Source: Kordia sp. (GTDB lineage Bacteria; Bacteroidota; Bacteroidia; Flavobacteriales; Flavobacteriaceae). From it: 64,000 nucleotides of DNA. The notes beneath the pieces are model-generated. The model was not told where the DNA came from and ran no database searches. It saw nothing but the letters and a program-made list of their open reading frames with translations. This document shows positions 16,502-24,433 of the stretch, one piece after another. Both the position numbers and the translations under genes were made by a program. Location: contig NZ_JAKVBC010000015.1 of NCBI RefSeq assembly GCF_022447245.1, forward strand, positions 1 to 64,000. The letters run 5' to 3'. How positions within the stretch are numbered: the stretch's first letter is position 1; each line of letters starts with the position of its first letter.

Positions 16502-16792
16502 ATGAGTTTAAAAAACGATCCAGAAGCGTTTTATGCAAAATTAAAAACACAGTTAGAAGATACTACAAAGTTTCCAGCGCTGTATATGTACAAATTCATT
16601 GTACCTTCTAGTGATGAAAAAATAAAAGAAGTACACCAAATTTTTGATAACCTTGGAGCTGTAATTGATACAAAAAAGTCTTCAAAAGGAACATACACAA
16701 GCGTAACTATTACCGCAAAGATGAAAAGCGCAGACGCCGTTATTGAAAAATATAAGGAAGCAAGTCAAGTAGAAGGCATAATTTCTTTATAA
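16502..16792 (+). CDS. DUF493 (YbeD-like) family protein
   Basis: A 96-residue protein of the DUF493/YbeD family: a small ACT-like alpha/beta fold with the typical FPALYMYKFIVPS strand after the N-terminal helix, a middle helix (KIKEVHQIFD), the KSSKGTYTSVTITAKMKS strands, and a final helix. E. coli YbeD is a structurally known protein of unclear function. It is followed by DUF4290 and murA on the same strand, a neighbourhood I recall as common in flavobacteria, but about 100 bp separate it from DUF4290, so it may have its own transcript. Confidence 0.85.
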   Translation: MSLKNDPEAFYAKLKTQLEDTTKFPALYMYKFIVPSSDEKIKEVHQIFDNLGAVIDTKKSSKGTYTSVTITAKMKSADAVIEKYKEASQVEGIISL

Positions 16793-16895
16793 CTACTGAC
16801 ATATATAGATTTTTTTTACTATTTTGCAATCACAAAATAATCTTCACACGAACTTTATTTTACTTCAATAACATACCTTACTAATACATTTTATT

Positions 16896-17534
16896 TTGAT
16901 TGAGCAGCTAGAGTACAATACAGAACGCCATCGATTGATTATTCCTGAATATGGTCGACATATTCAAAAAATGGTCGATATTGCCGTAGCTACAGAAGAT
17001 GCAGCAGAGCGAAACAAGCAAGCAAAAGCCATTATTGGCGTTATGGGAAATTTACAACCACACTTACGTGATGTACCTGATTTTCAACACAAATTGTGGG
17101 ATCAGTTGTTCATTATGTCTGACTTTAAATTGGATGTAGAATCTCCATTTCCAAAGCCTTCTAAAGAGTTATTACAAGAGCGTCCGGAACCACTTGGATA
17201 TCCACAAAACTTTCCTAAATATCGTTTCTATGGAAATAATATCAAACGAATGATTGATGTGGCTAATAGTTGGGATGAAGGCGAAATGAAAGAAGCTTTA
17301 GAGTTTGCTATTGCAAATCACATGAAAAAGTGTTATTTAAATTGGAATAAAGATACGGTTGAAGATGCTGTTATTTTTAAACATTTACTTGAATTGAGTA
17401 ATGGGAAAATCGATTTAGCAGCAAAAGAAGAAGACTTATCAGACGCTTCAAATCTGATGAAACAAAAGAAGAAGTTTTCTAACAAAAATCAACAACGAAA
17501 TAACAAAAATCGTAACAGTAGAAAACGTTACTAA
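16896..17534 (+). CDS. DUF4290 family protein
   Basis: A 212-residue cytoplasmic protein matching DUF4290, which is restricted to Bacteroidota and usually encoded just upstream of murA. It begins with the family motif YNTERHRLIIPEYGRHIQKM (residues 7-26), continues through FPKYRFYGNNI, and ends in a low-complexity basic tail (KKFSNKNQQRNNKNRNSRKRY) that could bind nucleic acid or the envelope. Only a TTG start (16896) precedes the conserved motif. It is 21 bp upstream of murA, so the pair is probably co-transcribed. Function unknown; the linkage suggests a role in cell-wall synthesis. Confidence 0.88.
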   Translation: MIEQLEYNTERHRLIIPEYGRHIQKMVDIAVATEDAAERNKQAKAIIGVMGNLQPHLRDVPDFQHKLWDQLFIMSDFKLDVESPFPKPSKELLQERPEPLGYPQNFPKYRFYGNNIKRMIDVANSWDEGEMKEALEFAIANHMKKCYLNWNKDTVEDAVIFKHLLELSNGKIDLAAKEEDLSDASNLMKQKKKFSNKNQQRNNKNRNSRKRY

Positions 17535-17555
17535 CAAAATTCATTATCATATTTT

Positions 17556-18863
17556 ATGGGGACTTTTAAGATTGAAGGTGGTCATCAGTTAAAAGGAAGT
17601 ATTCAACCACAAGGCGCAAAAAACGAAGCATTACAAATTTTATGTGCTGTTTTATTGACATCTGAAAAAGTGACAATTAGTAATATCCCTGATATTGTTG
17701 ACGTCAATAAACTCATCATGCTTTTAGGAAACCTAGGCGTGAAAACTCAAAAAAATGGACCTGGATCGTATACTTTTCAGTCCGATGATATCAATCTTAA
17801 ATATTTAGAATCTGAACAATTTAAAGAAGAAGGACGAGGACTTCGAGGTTCTATCATGATTGTTGGACCTTTATTGGCACGTTTTGGAAAAGGATATATT
17901 CCAAAGCCTGGAGGAGATAAGATTGGACGTAGAAGATTGGATACGCACTTTGAAGGTTTTATAAAATTAGGTGCAAAATTTAGATATAATAGAGAAGATT
18001 ATTTCTACGGAGTAGAAGCGGAAAAGTTACATGGAACGTATATGTTACTTGACGAAGCTTCTGTTACCGGAACTGCAAACATCGTAATGGCTGCTGTCTT
18101 AGCAGAAGGAACGACAACAATATATAATGCTGCTTGCGAACCTTATTTACAGCAATTGTGTAAAATGCTGAATCGAATGGGAGCTAAGATTAGTGGTGTT
18201 GGCTCTAATTTATTAATAATTGAGGGTGTTGAAGAATTAGGCGGAACAGATCATCGAATGCTTCCTGATATGATTGAAATTGGAAGCTGGATTGGATTGG
18301 CAGCCATGACGCGAAGCGAACTCACTATTAAAAATGTAAGTTGGGACGATTTAGGTCAAATTCCTGATGTATTCAGAAAATTAGGAATTACAGTAGAACG
18401 TCAAGGAGATGATATTTATGTTCCTGCACATACAGATGGTTATGAAATTCAAAACTATATAGACGGTTCTATCTTAACCATTGCCGATGCGCCTTGGCCA
18501 GGGTTTACACCAGATTTATTAAGTATTATATTGGTAGTAGCAACACAAGCACGTGGAAGTGTCTTGATACATCAAAAAATGTTTGAAAGTCGTTTATTCT
18601 TTGTAGATAAATTGATTGATATGGGCGCAAAAATCATTTTGTGCGATCCGCATAGAGCAAGCGTTATTGGACACGATTTTAAATCACAATTAAAAGCAAC
18701 TACAATGGTTTCGCCAGATATTAGAGCAGGAATCTCATTATTAATTGCTGCATTATCTGCCAAAGGAACTTCAACGATTCATAATATTGAACAAATTGAT
18801 AGAGGTTACGAAAATATAGACGAACGTTTACGTGCTATTGGCGCAAAGATTGTTCGTTTGTAA
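17556..18863 (+). CDS. murA: UDP-N-acetylglucosamine 1-carboxyvinyltransferase
   Basis: MurA adds enolpyruvate from PEP to UDP-GlcNAc, the first committed step of peptidoglycan synthesis. The 435-residue EPSP-synthase fold is full length. KNEALQ (22-27) holds the conserved Lys/Asn of the active site. The catalytic loop reads PGGDKIGRRRLD (118-129): the residue that is Cys115 in E. coli is Asp121 here. Cys-to-Asp MurA enzymes are active but are not alkylated by fosfomycin, so intrinsic fosfomycin resistance of this target is expected. A terminator follows at 18889. Confidence 0.96.
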   Translation: MGTFKIEGGHQLKGSIQPQGAKNEALQILCAVLLTSEKVTISNIPDIVDVNKLIMLLGNLGVKTQKNGPGSYTFQSDDINLKYLESEQFKEEGRGLRGSIMIVGPLLARFGKGYIPKPGGDKIGRRRLDTHFEGFIKLGAKFRYNREDYFYGVEAEKLHGTYMLLDEASVTGTANIVMAAVLAEGTTTIYNAACEPYLQQLCKMLNRMGAKISGVGSNLLIIEGVEELGGTDHRMLPDMIEIGSWIGLAAMTRSELTIKNVSWDDLGQIPDVFRKLGITVERQGDDIYVPAHTDGYEIQNYIDGSILTIADAPWPGFTPDLLSIILVVATQARGSVLIHQKMFESRLFFVDKLIDMGAKIILCDPHRASVIGHDFKSQLKATTMVSPDIRAGISLLIAALSAKGTSTIHNIEQIDRGYENIDERLRAIGAKIVRL

Positions 18864-18888
18864 AAAGTACTTTTAGATAAACATATAG

Positions 18889-18928
18889 AAATGAATCATT
18901 TTATAAAGATAAGATGGTTCATTTTTTT
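18889..18928 (+). terminator. Terminator of murA
   Basis: An imperfect AT-rich hairpin (AATGAATCAT with ATGGTTCATT, one G-T pair) followed by seven T residues, 26 bp after the murA stop and before the convergent OmpA-like gene. Confidence 0.72.
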
Positions 18929-18944
18929 ATGAAGAAAATTTATA

Positions 18945-19778
18945 CTACACTTTCGTGATTTTAATCTCAACACGTCTATTGGCACTACGATCTCTAATTC
19001 CTTTTTCAGGATAGCGCAAAGGTAACTTAAACCCATATCCTTTATAGGTAAGTCGTTCTTTAGAAATTCCTCGACTTATAAGATATTTATAAATAAAATA
19101 CGCTCTATCTACAGAAAGTGTTTGCAAACCTGTATCACTATTTAATGCATCAGAATCGTCATTGCCACCACAGCATACATGACCTTGTATTTCAATATGA
19201 ATGTTTCGGTTTTTCTTTAAAAATCTAGCAAGCTTTTCTAGTTCTTTTTTAGATGATTTGATTAGTGTAACTCTACCCGTTTTAAAGTTAATTTTACCAA
19301 AAGAATAGGAAGCGCCAACACGTAATTTTTTGACAGGAACTACATAAATATTCTGCTTTTGTTTGACTACTTTGGGTTTATGATCATTTTTAGAAACAAT
19401 TACAGATACTTTTCGATGTTTTTTAACACCAATACGTTCATTTTGCTTTTCTTCCTCGGTAGGTAATTCGCCTTTGGCTTCTTTTTCAATAGAGTTGATT
19501 AAAGGTTTATAGTTGTTTTTAAGAAAAGTAGTCACTGAACTCGCTCTATTTTTAGATAACTCAAGATTGAAATTTTCGGTATCTACAAAATCAGTATAAC
19601 CTTTAACAACAAAATTATAGGTTGTTGTGCTATCCAAACTAGACAATTCTTGGTTGATTCTTTTGGTGTGTTTTTTAGATAATGTAAACTTTCCAGAATC
19701 AAAATAAATATCAAACGCAATATCTTGTGCTTGACAAAAACTAATACTACATAACACTATAATAAGTAGTTGTTTCAT
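18945..19778 (-). CDS. OmpA-family outer-membrane/periplasmic protein
   Basis: A 277-residue protein with a signal peptide (MKQLLIIVLCSISFCQA). It holds two OmpA-like modules: an N-terminal one (about 20-130) with IYFDSGKFTLSKKHTKRI and SKNRASSVTTFL, and a C-terminal one (about 155-277) with INFKTGRVTLIKSSKKEL, IEIQGHVCCGGNDD, SVDRAYFIYKYLISRG, RLTYKGYG and the RSANRRVEIKI peptidoglycan-binding motif. Role: anchoring the outer membrane to peptidoglycan. The doubled OmpA-like module without a beta-barrel is less usual than the TPR-OmpA form of this phylum. It is divergent from nothing close; a 13-bp dyad lies 45 bp upstream of its start. Confidence 0.87.
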   Translation of the reverse strand: MKQLLIIVLCSISFCQAQDIAFDIYFDSGKFTLSKKHTKRINQELSSLDSTTTYNFVVKGYTDFVDTENFNLELSKNRASSVTTFLKNNYKPLINSIEKEAKGELPTEEEKQNERIGVKKHRKVSVIVSKNDHKPKVVKQKQNIYVVPVKKLRVGASYSFGKINFKTGRVTLIKSSKKELEKLARFLKKNRNIHIEIQGHVCCGGNDDSDALNSDTGLQTLSVDRAYFIYKYLISRGISKERLTYKGYGFKLPLRYPEKGIRDRSANRRVEIKITKV

Positions 19779-19822
19779 GGGCTACCTTTTGGAATCAAAA
19801 AGGTACAAAATTATATCAATAA

Positions 19823-19854
19823 ATAAGGGTAACTAAACAAATAGTTACCCTTAT
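19823..19854 (-). terminator. 13-bp perfect inverted repeat, likely terminator
   Basis: ATAAGGGTAACTA and TAGTTACCCTTAT form a perfect 13-bp stem with a 6-base loop. It sits between the fasciclin relic and the OmpA-like gene, both on the minus strand, so it most likely ends fasciclin transcription. T-tracts are weak (TTATTTATTG), so an operator for the OmpA-like gene cannot be excluded. Confidence 0.6.
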
Positions 19855-19889
19855 CAGTCTTAAAAATGGTTTTTTTGAATCTAATACAC

Positions 19890-19990
19890 CTAATTTAGAT
19901 TCGGTAATATAACCTTATTAACAACATGAATTACACCATTCACTGCCTGAACATCAATGACTAGCGTCATTGGTTCTATTGTAATAGTTC
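19890..19990 (-). pseudogene. C-terminal relic of a fasciclin-domain gene
   Basis: The minus strand encodes VIDVQAVNGVIHVVNKVILP followed by a stop at 19890-19892, nearly identical to the C-terminus of the intact fasciclin protein immediately upstream (VTDVQAVNGVIHAIDKVILP). An in-frame TGA closes the frame about 33 codons upstream, and nothing of the rest of a FAS1 domain is present. It is the tail left by a partial duplication or deletion. Confidence 0.85.
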
Positions 19991-20068
19991 ATAGAATTCA
20001 AATTCTATCAACTGTATATTGTCAAAATATTTAATATAACTAAAGCGGTTAAATTCATTAGTTATATA

Positions 20069-21040
20069 TTATTCTAAACTTGGTAAAATTACTTTGTCAA
20101 TAGCGTGAATTACACCATTCACTGCTTGTACATCTGTCACTATAATATTACCAGTTCTTCCGTTTAAATCTGTAAAAGTTGCTCCATTAGTTGTGTTTAT
20201 AGTAAAATTATCACCTAATGTGCTTACGATCATTCCATCTGTTAATGTAGATGCTAATACATTTGCTTGCGCAACAACGTGCGTGTTTAAAGTGGCTTCT
20301 AGTGTAGCTGTTGGAATATCTGCTAAAGAATTTACTCCATCTAATTCCGCAACTAAATCAGCAAACGCTTGATCTGTTGGCGCAAAAACTGTAAATGGAG
20401 CTGGAGATGTCTTTGTACTTAGTGTAGCTACATATGTAAATGAATCCTCTCTTGTTAGTGCAGCAACCAAAGATCCAAAAGTTGAGTCAGCAGTAGCAAA
20501 AGTTACTACTGTAGGTAAATCAATTACTGCATCTACAGCATGGATAACACCATTATCAACATCTACATTGGCTGTTGTTACTGTAGCCGCTCCATTTAAT
20601 ACAACACCATTGCTAGTATTTACATACATACTTAGTGTGTTTTGTGTGGTTGCTTCTTCTGCCAATGTTTTGATATAACCAGTACTTAAATCAGAAGAAG
20701 TGTTTGTTCCACTCACTACATGATTCAATAACACTTGTGTCAATACATCAGTTGGTACAGCTTCTAAGTTAGCAAACCCATTTGATGCTAAAAATGCATC
20801 AAATGCTGCATTGTTTGGAGCAAATACTGTATAGGCTGTTGTACCATCTAATACTCCTGTTAATCCAGCTCTGTCTAAAGCTGCTCCTAGAGAACTAAAG
20901 TCAGAGTTTGCAGCAACGAAATCTGCGATAGTATTACTTGGTATTGGAGTAACAACATTATTATCATCGTCACTACACGAGGTTAGTGTGAATAATGAGA
21001 TTACAAAAGCCATAAGGATAAGTGTTTTTTTCTTTTTCAT
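20069..21040 (-). CDS. Fasciclin (FAS1) domain lipoprotein
   Basis: A 323-residue exported lipoprotein: lipobox LTSC with Cys22, a short Asp/Asn linker, then two FAS1 domains (about 38-180 and 185-322). Each has the FAS1 hallmarks FAPNNAAFD or FAPTDQAFA in the H1-like region and NGVIHAVDAVI or NGVIHAIDKVI in the H2 region. FAS1 domains mediate adhesion, and in bacteria some are light- or stress-induced. The gene sits directly downstream of the photolyase block but has its own promoter region, with a TATATTTG -7 element and a dyad also found before folE. Confidence 0.93.
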   Translation of the reverse strand: MKKKKTLILMAFVISLFTLTSCSDDDNNVVTPIPSNTIADFVAANSDFSSLGAALDRAGLTGVLDGTTAYTVFAPNNAAFDAFLASNGFANLEAVPTDVLTQVLLNHVVSGTNTSSDLSTGYIKTLAEEATTQNTLSMYVNTSNGVVLNGAATVTTANVDVDNGVIHAVDAVIDLPTVVTFATADSTFGSLVAALTREDSFTYVATLSTKTSPAPFTVFAPTDQAFADLVAELDGVNSLADIPTATLEATLNTHVVAQANVLASTLTDGMIVSTLGDNFTINTTNGATFTDLNGRTGNIIVTDVQAVNGVIHAIDKVILPSLE

Positions 21041-21085
21041 AACAATTTGTTGCTTTTTGTGATTAGTTTTTTTTAATGATCGTCA

Positions 21086-21135
21086 CAAATATAAATAATT
21101 TTGTTTAAAGAAAATTAAATAATGTTAAACAAAAT
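21086..21135 (-). promoter_or_regulatory. Promoter and 11-bp dyad of the fasciclin gene
   Basis: On the minus strand a TATATTTG -7 element (21086-21093) has no TTG 19 bp upstream. A perfect 11-bp inverted repeat, ATTTTGTTTAA at 21098-21108 and its complement at 21125-21135, with 16 bp between the arms, covers the place of the -33 element. A weak -33 with a dyad over it suggests regulation by a dimeric factor. The core GTTTAA-N16-TTAAAC recurs upstream of folE. Confidence 0.55.
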
Positions 21136-21188
21136 GTGTTAATTGTTTGTTAAAAACAATGAAAGTTTAAACAAAACAAGGATTGGTT

Positions 21189-22493
21189 TTAGGTTTCAAT
21201 TCCACTTTTGTATCTCTCTAAGCAGCGTATACGGGCTTCTTTGTGTTCTACAATTTGAGTTGGATAGGTAAATTCTTGATAATCAGGAACCCATTTTCGA
21301 ATATATTCGTGTGCTTTATCAAACTTTTGGATCTGAGAAGTTGGATTGAAAATTCTAAAATATGGAGAAGAATCGCAGCCAGTTCCTGCAACCCATTGCC
21401 AATTCCCAACATTTTGAGCCAAGTCAAAATCCAGTAATTTTTTTGCAAAGTATGTTTCTCCCCATTTCCAATCAATTAGTAAATGTTTACATAAAAAACT
21501 TGCTGTAATCATACGAACTCTGTTATGCATATAGCCAGTTTCATTGAGTTCGCGCATACCTGCATCTACTAGAGGATACCCTGTTTTCCCTTCGCACCAA
21601 GCTTTATATTCTTGTTCGTTGTTACGCCACTTGATACCATTGTATTTTAGTTTGAAATTGTTTGTGACTGATTCAGGGAAATGCCAAAGAATCTGCATAA
21701 AAAACTCTCTCCAAATGAGTTCTTTTAAAAAAGTATTTTCTTCAGATAATAATCCGTTCTGTACACATTGTCGAACACTTACAGTACCAAATCGCAAATG
21801 TGGACTTAATTTGGAAGTTCCTTCTATAGCAGGGAAATTTCGAGTGGATTCATAATTAGCAATGATGTTCTCAGTCATTGTATATGGAAGTACTTTAATA
21901 GTAGACTTTATAAATCCGATCTCTTCAAGAGAAGGAAAATTGAAAGATGTTTTAGCAAAGTTTCCGTAATGAGCACTACAATTAACACTTTCATAATCAA
22001 ATTTCTTAAGAGTGGCTAGCCATTTTTTTGAATATGGAGTATACACTGTATATGGTTTACCATCTGCTTTTACAATTTCATTGCGTTCAAAAATGACTTG
22101 ATCTTTAAAGCTGTGAAATGCAATATTTTTGGTCGCTAGAAATTCACGCACTTTTTCATCTCTGGCAATAGCATACGGTTCATAATCATGATTAGTATAT
22201 ACAGCCGTAATGGTAAATTTTTGTGTTAGTTTATGAAAAATTTCTAAAGGATTTCCATGTTGAACCATGAACGAAACTCCATAGTTTTCTTGAAGTGTAT
22301 TATTGATTTTTTCTAATTCTTCATGTATAAACGTAACACGAGCGTCATCTTGTGGTAAATTACTTAAAATGTCTTTGTCAAATATAAATAATGGGATCAC
22401 TTTACTACCACAAGTTAAAGCTTTGTATAAACCAATATTATCTTCGATACGTACATCTCTTCGATGCCAAAAAAGTACATAATTATCCTTCAT
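21189..22493 (-). CDS. phrB: Deoxyribodipyrimidine (CPD) photolyase
   Basis: Light-driven repair of cyclobutane pyrimidine dimers. The 434-residue protein has the N-terminal antenna domain (about 1-130, FWHRRDVRIEDN at the start) and the C-terminal FAD domain (about 190-420) with LIWREFFMQILWHFP, GYPLVDAGMRELNETGYMHNRVRM and NVGNWQWVAGTGCDSSPYF, which includes the WQW segment of the Trp electron-transfer chain. ATG 22493 is chosen over 22502 because MKDNYVLFWHRR fits the family. It overlaps the SRPBCC gene by 11 bp and is the last gene of the folE-TspO unit. Confidence 0.95.
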   Translation of the reverse strand: MKDNYVLFWHRRDVRIEDNIGLYKALTCGSKVIPLFIFDKDILSNLPQDDARVTFIHEELEKINNTLQENYGVSFMVQHGNPLEIFHKLTQKFTITAVYTNHDYEPYAIARDEKVREFLATKNIAFHSFKDQVIFERNEIVKADGKPYTVYTPYSKKWLATLKKFDYESVNCSAHYGNFAKTSFNFPSLEEIGFIKSTIKVLPYTMTENIIANYESTRNFPAIEGTSKLSPHLRFGTVSVRQCVQNGLLSEENTFLKELIWREFFMQILWHFPESVTNNFKLKYNGIKWRNNEQEYKAWCEGKTGYPLVDAGMRELNETGYMHNRVRMITASFLCKHLLIDWKWGETYFAKKLLDFDLAQNVGNWQWVAGTGCDSSPYFRIFNPTSQIQKFDKAHEYIRKWVPDYQEFTYPTQIVEHKEARIRCLERYKSGIET

Positions 22494-22971
22494 ACGTTCC
22501 AAATAGTTCAGTTAATTTTTTAGTTCGGTATTCAAATATTTCTTTCAATTTGGGTTTAACTAAAATAGGATACATCAATCGCCCCAAGAAACCAAGTGGA
22601 ATTTTATAATCTATAATATCTTCCATTTCTACACCGCCGGGAATTTCTCTGATAAAATGCTTGTGATGCCACATAGAATAAGGTCCAAAGCGTTGTTCGT
22701 CAACAAAATAATGTAGGTGCTTTACTTGTGTAATTTCAGTAACCCAATGTATTTTTATCTTAAAAATGGGCGTTACAATGTATTGGATAATTTGACCGGG
22801 ATACATTTTGCCCAAATCTTCTGTGAGAATGTCAAAACTCATATAATCAGGCGTAATGGTTTTTAAATTCTTTGGATCTGACAAAAAATCCCATGCCTCT
22901 TCAAGAGATATGGGAAGGTTTTGTTTGCTGTGTAACCGATACACAATTCCTTTCGTGCTAAATTTTCGCAT
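22483..22971 (-). CDS. SRPBCC family protein
   Basis: A 162-residue helix-grip (SRPBCC/START-like) protein. It shows an N-terminal strand (GIVYRLHSKQNLPISLEEAW), FLSDPKNLKTITPDYMSF, and the strand HFVGPYSMWHHKHF-like region FGPYSMWHHKHF, ending in a helix (EIFEYRTKKLTELF). Close relatives are often annotated as cell-division-inhibitor-like or ligand-binding proteins and recur beside photolyase, TspO and SDR genes in light-induced clusters of other bacteria. Ligand unknown. It lies 6 bp after tspO and overlaps phrB, so it is part of one operon. Confidence 0.85.
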   Translation of the reverse strand: MRKFSTKGIVYRLHSKQNLPISLEEAWDFLSDPKNLKTITPDYMSFDILTEDLGKMYPGQIIQYIVTPIFKIKIHWVTEITQVKHLHYFVDEQRFGPYSMWHHKHFIREIPGGVEMEDIIDYKIPLGFLGRLMYPILVKPKLKEIFEYRTKKLTELFGTYEG

Positions 22972-22977
22972 AAAATA

Positions 22978-23439
22978 TTAATTCATAAATAAAATATAGC
23001 CGTTTAAAGAATTGGCTACGATCAACCATGTAAAATAGGGCAGTATAAATATGCTGTATATTTTTTCTTTAGGTCTAGTTGTAAATGTCATCATGGTAAT
23101 CAACGCAAATAGTACAATTAAATTTACCATTCCAAGAGAGATGTTGTGTTGGTTAAAAAAGACATAATTCCAACTTATATTCAATATAAATTGAAAAGTA
23201 AATACTAGTATTAAAACTTTATTGATTTTAGTATCCGTGAGTTTAGCCATGAATATTGAAAAACATATCATTACAGTTGTCCACGCAAAACCAAAAACCC
23301 ATCCTGGCGGTGTCCATGGAGCTTTATCTAAGTTTAAATACCAATCAGTTCTTGGTCCATCATTCATTAAAATAATGCCTATACCTAATGCTCCAAAGTT
23401 GATGATTAAGAACAGGATAAGACGTGCAATAAAGTTCAT
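22978..23439 (-). CDS. tspO: TspO/MBR family protein
   Basis: A 153-residue inner-membrane protein with five hydrophobic helices and the aromatic TspO signatures: APWTPPGWVFGFAWTTVM (about 40-57) and ISWNYVFFNQHNISLG (about 105). TspO proteins bind porphyrins and are linked to tetrapyrrole and oxidative-stress or light responses; Rhodobacter TspO modulates photosynthesis gene expression. The setting between an SDR (3 bp) and an SRPBCC gene (6 bp) in a photolyase operon fits a photo-protective role. Confidence 0.93.
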   Translation of the reverse strand: MNFIARLILFLIINFGALGIGIILMNDGPRTDWYLNLDKAPWTPPGWVFGFAWTTVMICFSIFMAKLTDTKINKVLILVFTFQFILNISWNYVFFNQHNISLGMVNLIVLFALITMMTFTTRPKEKIYSIFILPYFTWLIVANSLNGYILFMN

Positions 23440-23442
23440 AGT

Positions 23443-24126
23443 TTATAATTTTAAACTCACAATTCCACAGTCAATCGTAAAAATTTGACCTGAAGTAGAA
23501 CCTGCCTTGTCAGAGATTAAAAAATCTGCCATATCTGCTACTTCTTGTGGTTGCAAAAACTTTTTTAAAGGATGGCGTTCTGCAATGTTCTCAATCATTT
23601 TTTCATTTCGCAACAACTTGCTCGCAAGCGTAGTATCGGTAACAGTTGGCGCAATGGCATTAACACGAATGACAGGAGCAAACTCAGCAGCCAATGTTTT
23701 CACCAAGCCTTCTACAGCAGATTTTGCGGCAGCAATACTTGCATGAAAAGGCATTCCTAAATGAGTAGCTACTGTGCTAAACAATAATATATTAGGGTTT
23801 GTTCCTTTTTTTAAAATAGGAAGATATTTTTGAATTGACTTTACTGCACCTATGACATTGATTTCATAATCATTTCTAAAATCGTCAATTTTTAGTCGTG
23901 AAACAGGTTTTAAGTTGATACTTCCCGGACAATAGATAAGTGTATCAATTGATGCTATATCAGGAAGTTCATCTTCAAGGATATCACAACTATAGTGCGT
24001 TAAGTTATTGGAAGTTATTTCAGGAGCGGTTCTACTAATATTAATCACATTGTGATGTTGTATCTGGGAATGAACAATAGCAGCACCAATACCTTTACTA
24101 CCTCCAATTACTACAATATTTTTCAT
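23443..24126 (-). CDS. SDR family oxidoreductase
   Basis: A classical short-chain dehydrogenase of about 227 residues: NAD(P)-binding GGSKGIGAA near the N-terminus, NVIGAVKS, and the catalytic region LFSTVATHLGMPFHASIAAAKSAVEGL, in which the usual YxxxK appears as HASIAAAK, so the catalytic Tyr is replaced. The C-terminus has VRVNAIAPTVTDT and the final SGQIFTIDCG. The missing Tyr suggests altered catalysis or a binding role. ATG 24126 (MKNIVVIGGS) is chosen; the ORF opens at 24180 but that stretch overlaps a hairpin. Lies 3 bp before tspO. Confidence 0.88.
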   Translation of the reverse strand: MKNIVVIGGSKGIGAAIVHSQIQHHNVINISRTAPEITSNNLTHYSCDILEDELPDIASIDTLIYCPGSINLKPVSRLKIDDFRNDYEINVIGAVKSIQKYLPILKKGTNPNILLFSTVATHLGMPFHASIAAAKSAVEGLVKTLAAEFAPVIRVNAIAPTVTDTTLASKLLRNEKMIENIAERHPLKKFLQPQEVADMADFLISDKAGSTSGQIFTIDCGIVSLKL

Positions 24127-24169
24127 TTGTTTGGATTGATAGGTTGTTGTTGTTGTTTTACTCATTGAA

Positions 24170-24204
24170 AACAATGCCAATAAGGGCTAATTATTAGCAT
24201 TGTT
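24170..24204 (-). terminator. 14-bp inverted repeat between the 67-aa gene and the SDR gene
   Basis: AACAATGCCAATAA pairs with TTATTAGCATTGTT (13 of 14 positions, one G-T) with a 7-base loop. On the minus strand it is followed by TTTTC, so it could act as an internal terminator or attenuator dividing folE plus the small gene from the SDR-TspO-SRPBCC-photolyase genes. An operator role is the alternative. Confidence 0.5.
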
Positions 24205-24226
24205 TAACCTTGAGTTCGGGGTAAGT

Positions 24227-24430
24227 TTATTTTAAACGTTTTTCATACTTTCTTTTAAGCACAGTCAAACGCTTCATAATTTCCATAATTGCAGGATCTT
24301 TTTTCTGCTTATAAATTTCATTCAATCCTAAGATTAAACGCTTTGCTTCTCGGGTTGCAGTGATTTTATCACTTCTTGATATGAACTTTGTTTTCTCAAA
24401 GTCCGATACTTCTGAAAAAATAGTTGCCAT
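24227..24430 (-). CDS. Small conserved-looking helical protein
   Basis: A 67-residue basic protein that appears all helical (ATREAKRLILGLNEIY and IMEIMKRLTVLKRKYEKRLK). It starts 3 bp after the folE stop, so it belongs to the folE transcript. I do not recognise a family. Its position between folE and the SDR suggests a role in the same response, possibly as a small DNA- or RNA-binding or adaptor protein; this is inference from charge and context only. Confidence 0.65.
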   Translation of the reverse strand: MATIFSEVSDFEKTKFISRSDKITATREAKRLILGLNEIYKQKKDPAIMEIMKRLTVLKRKYEKRLK

Positions 24431-24433
24431 AAT

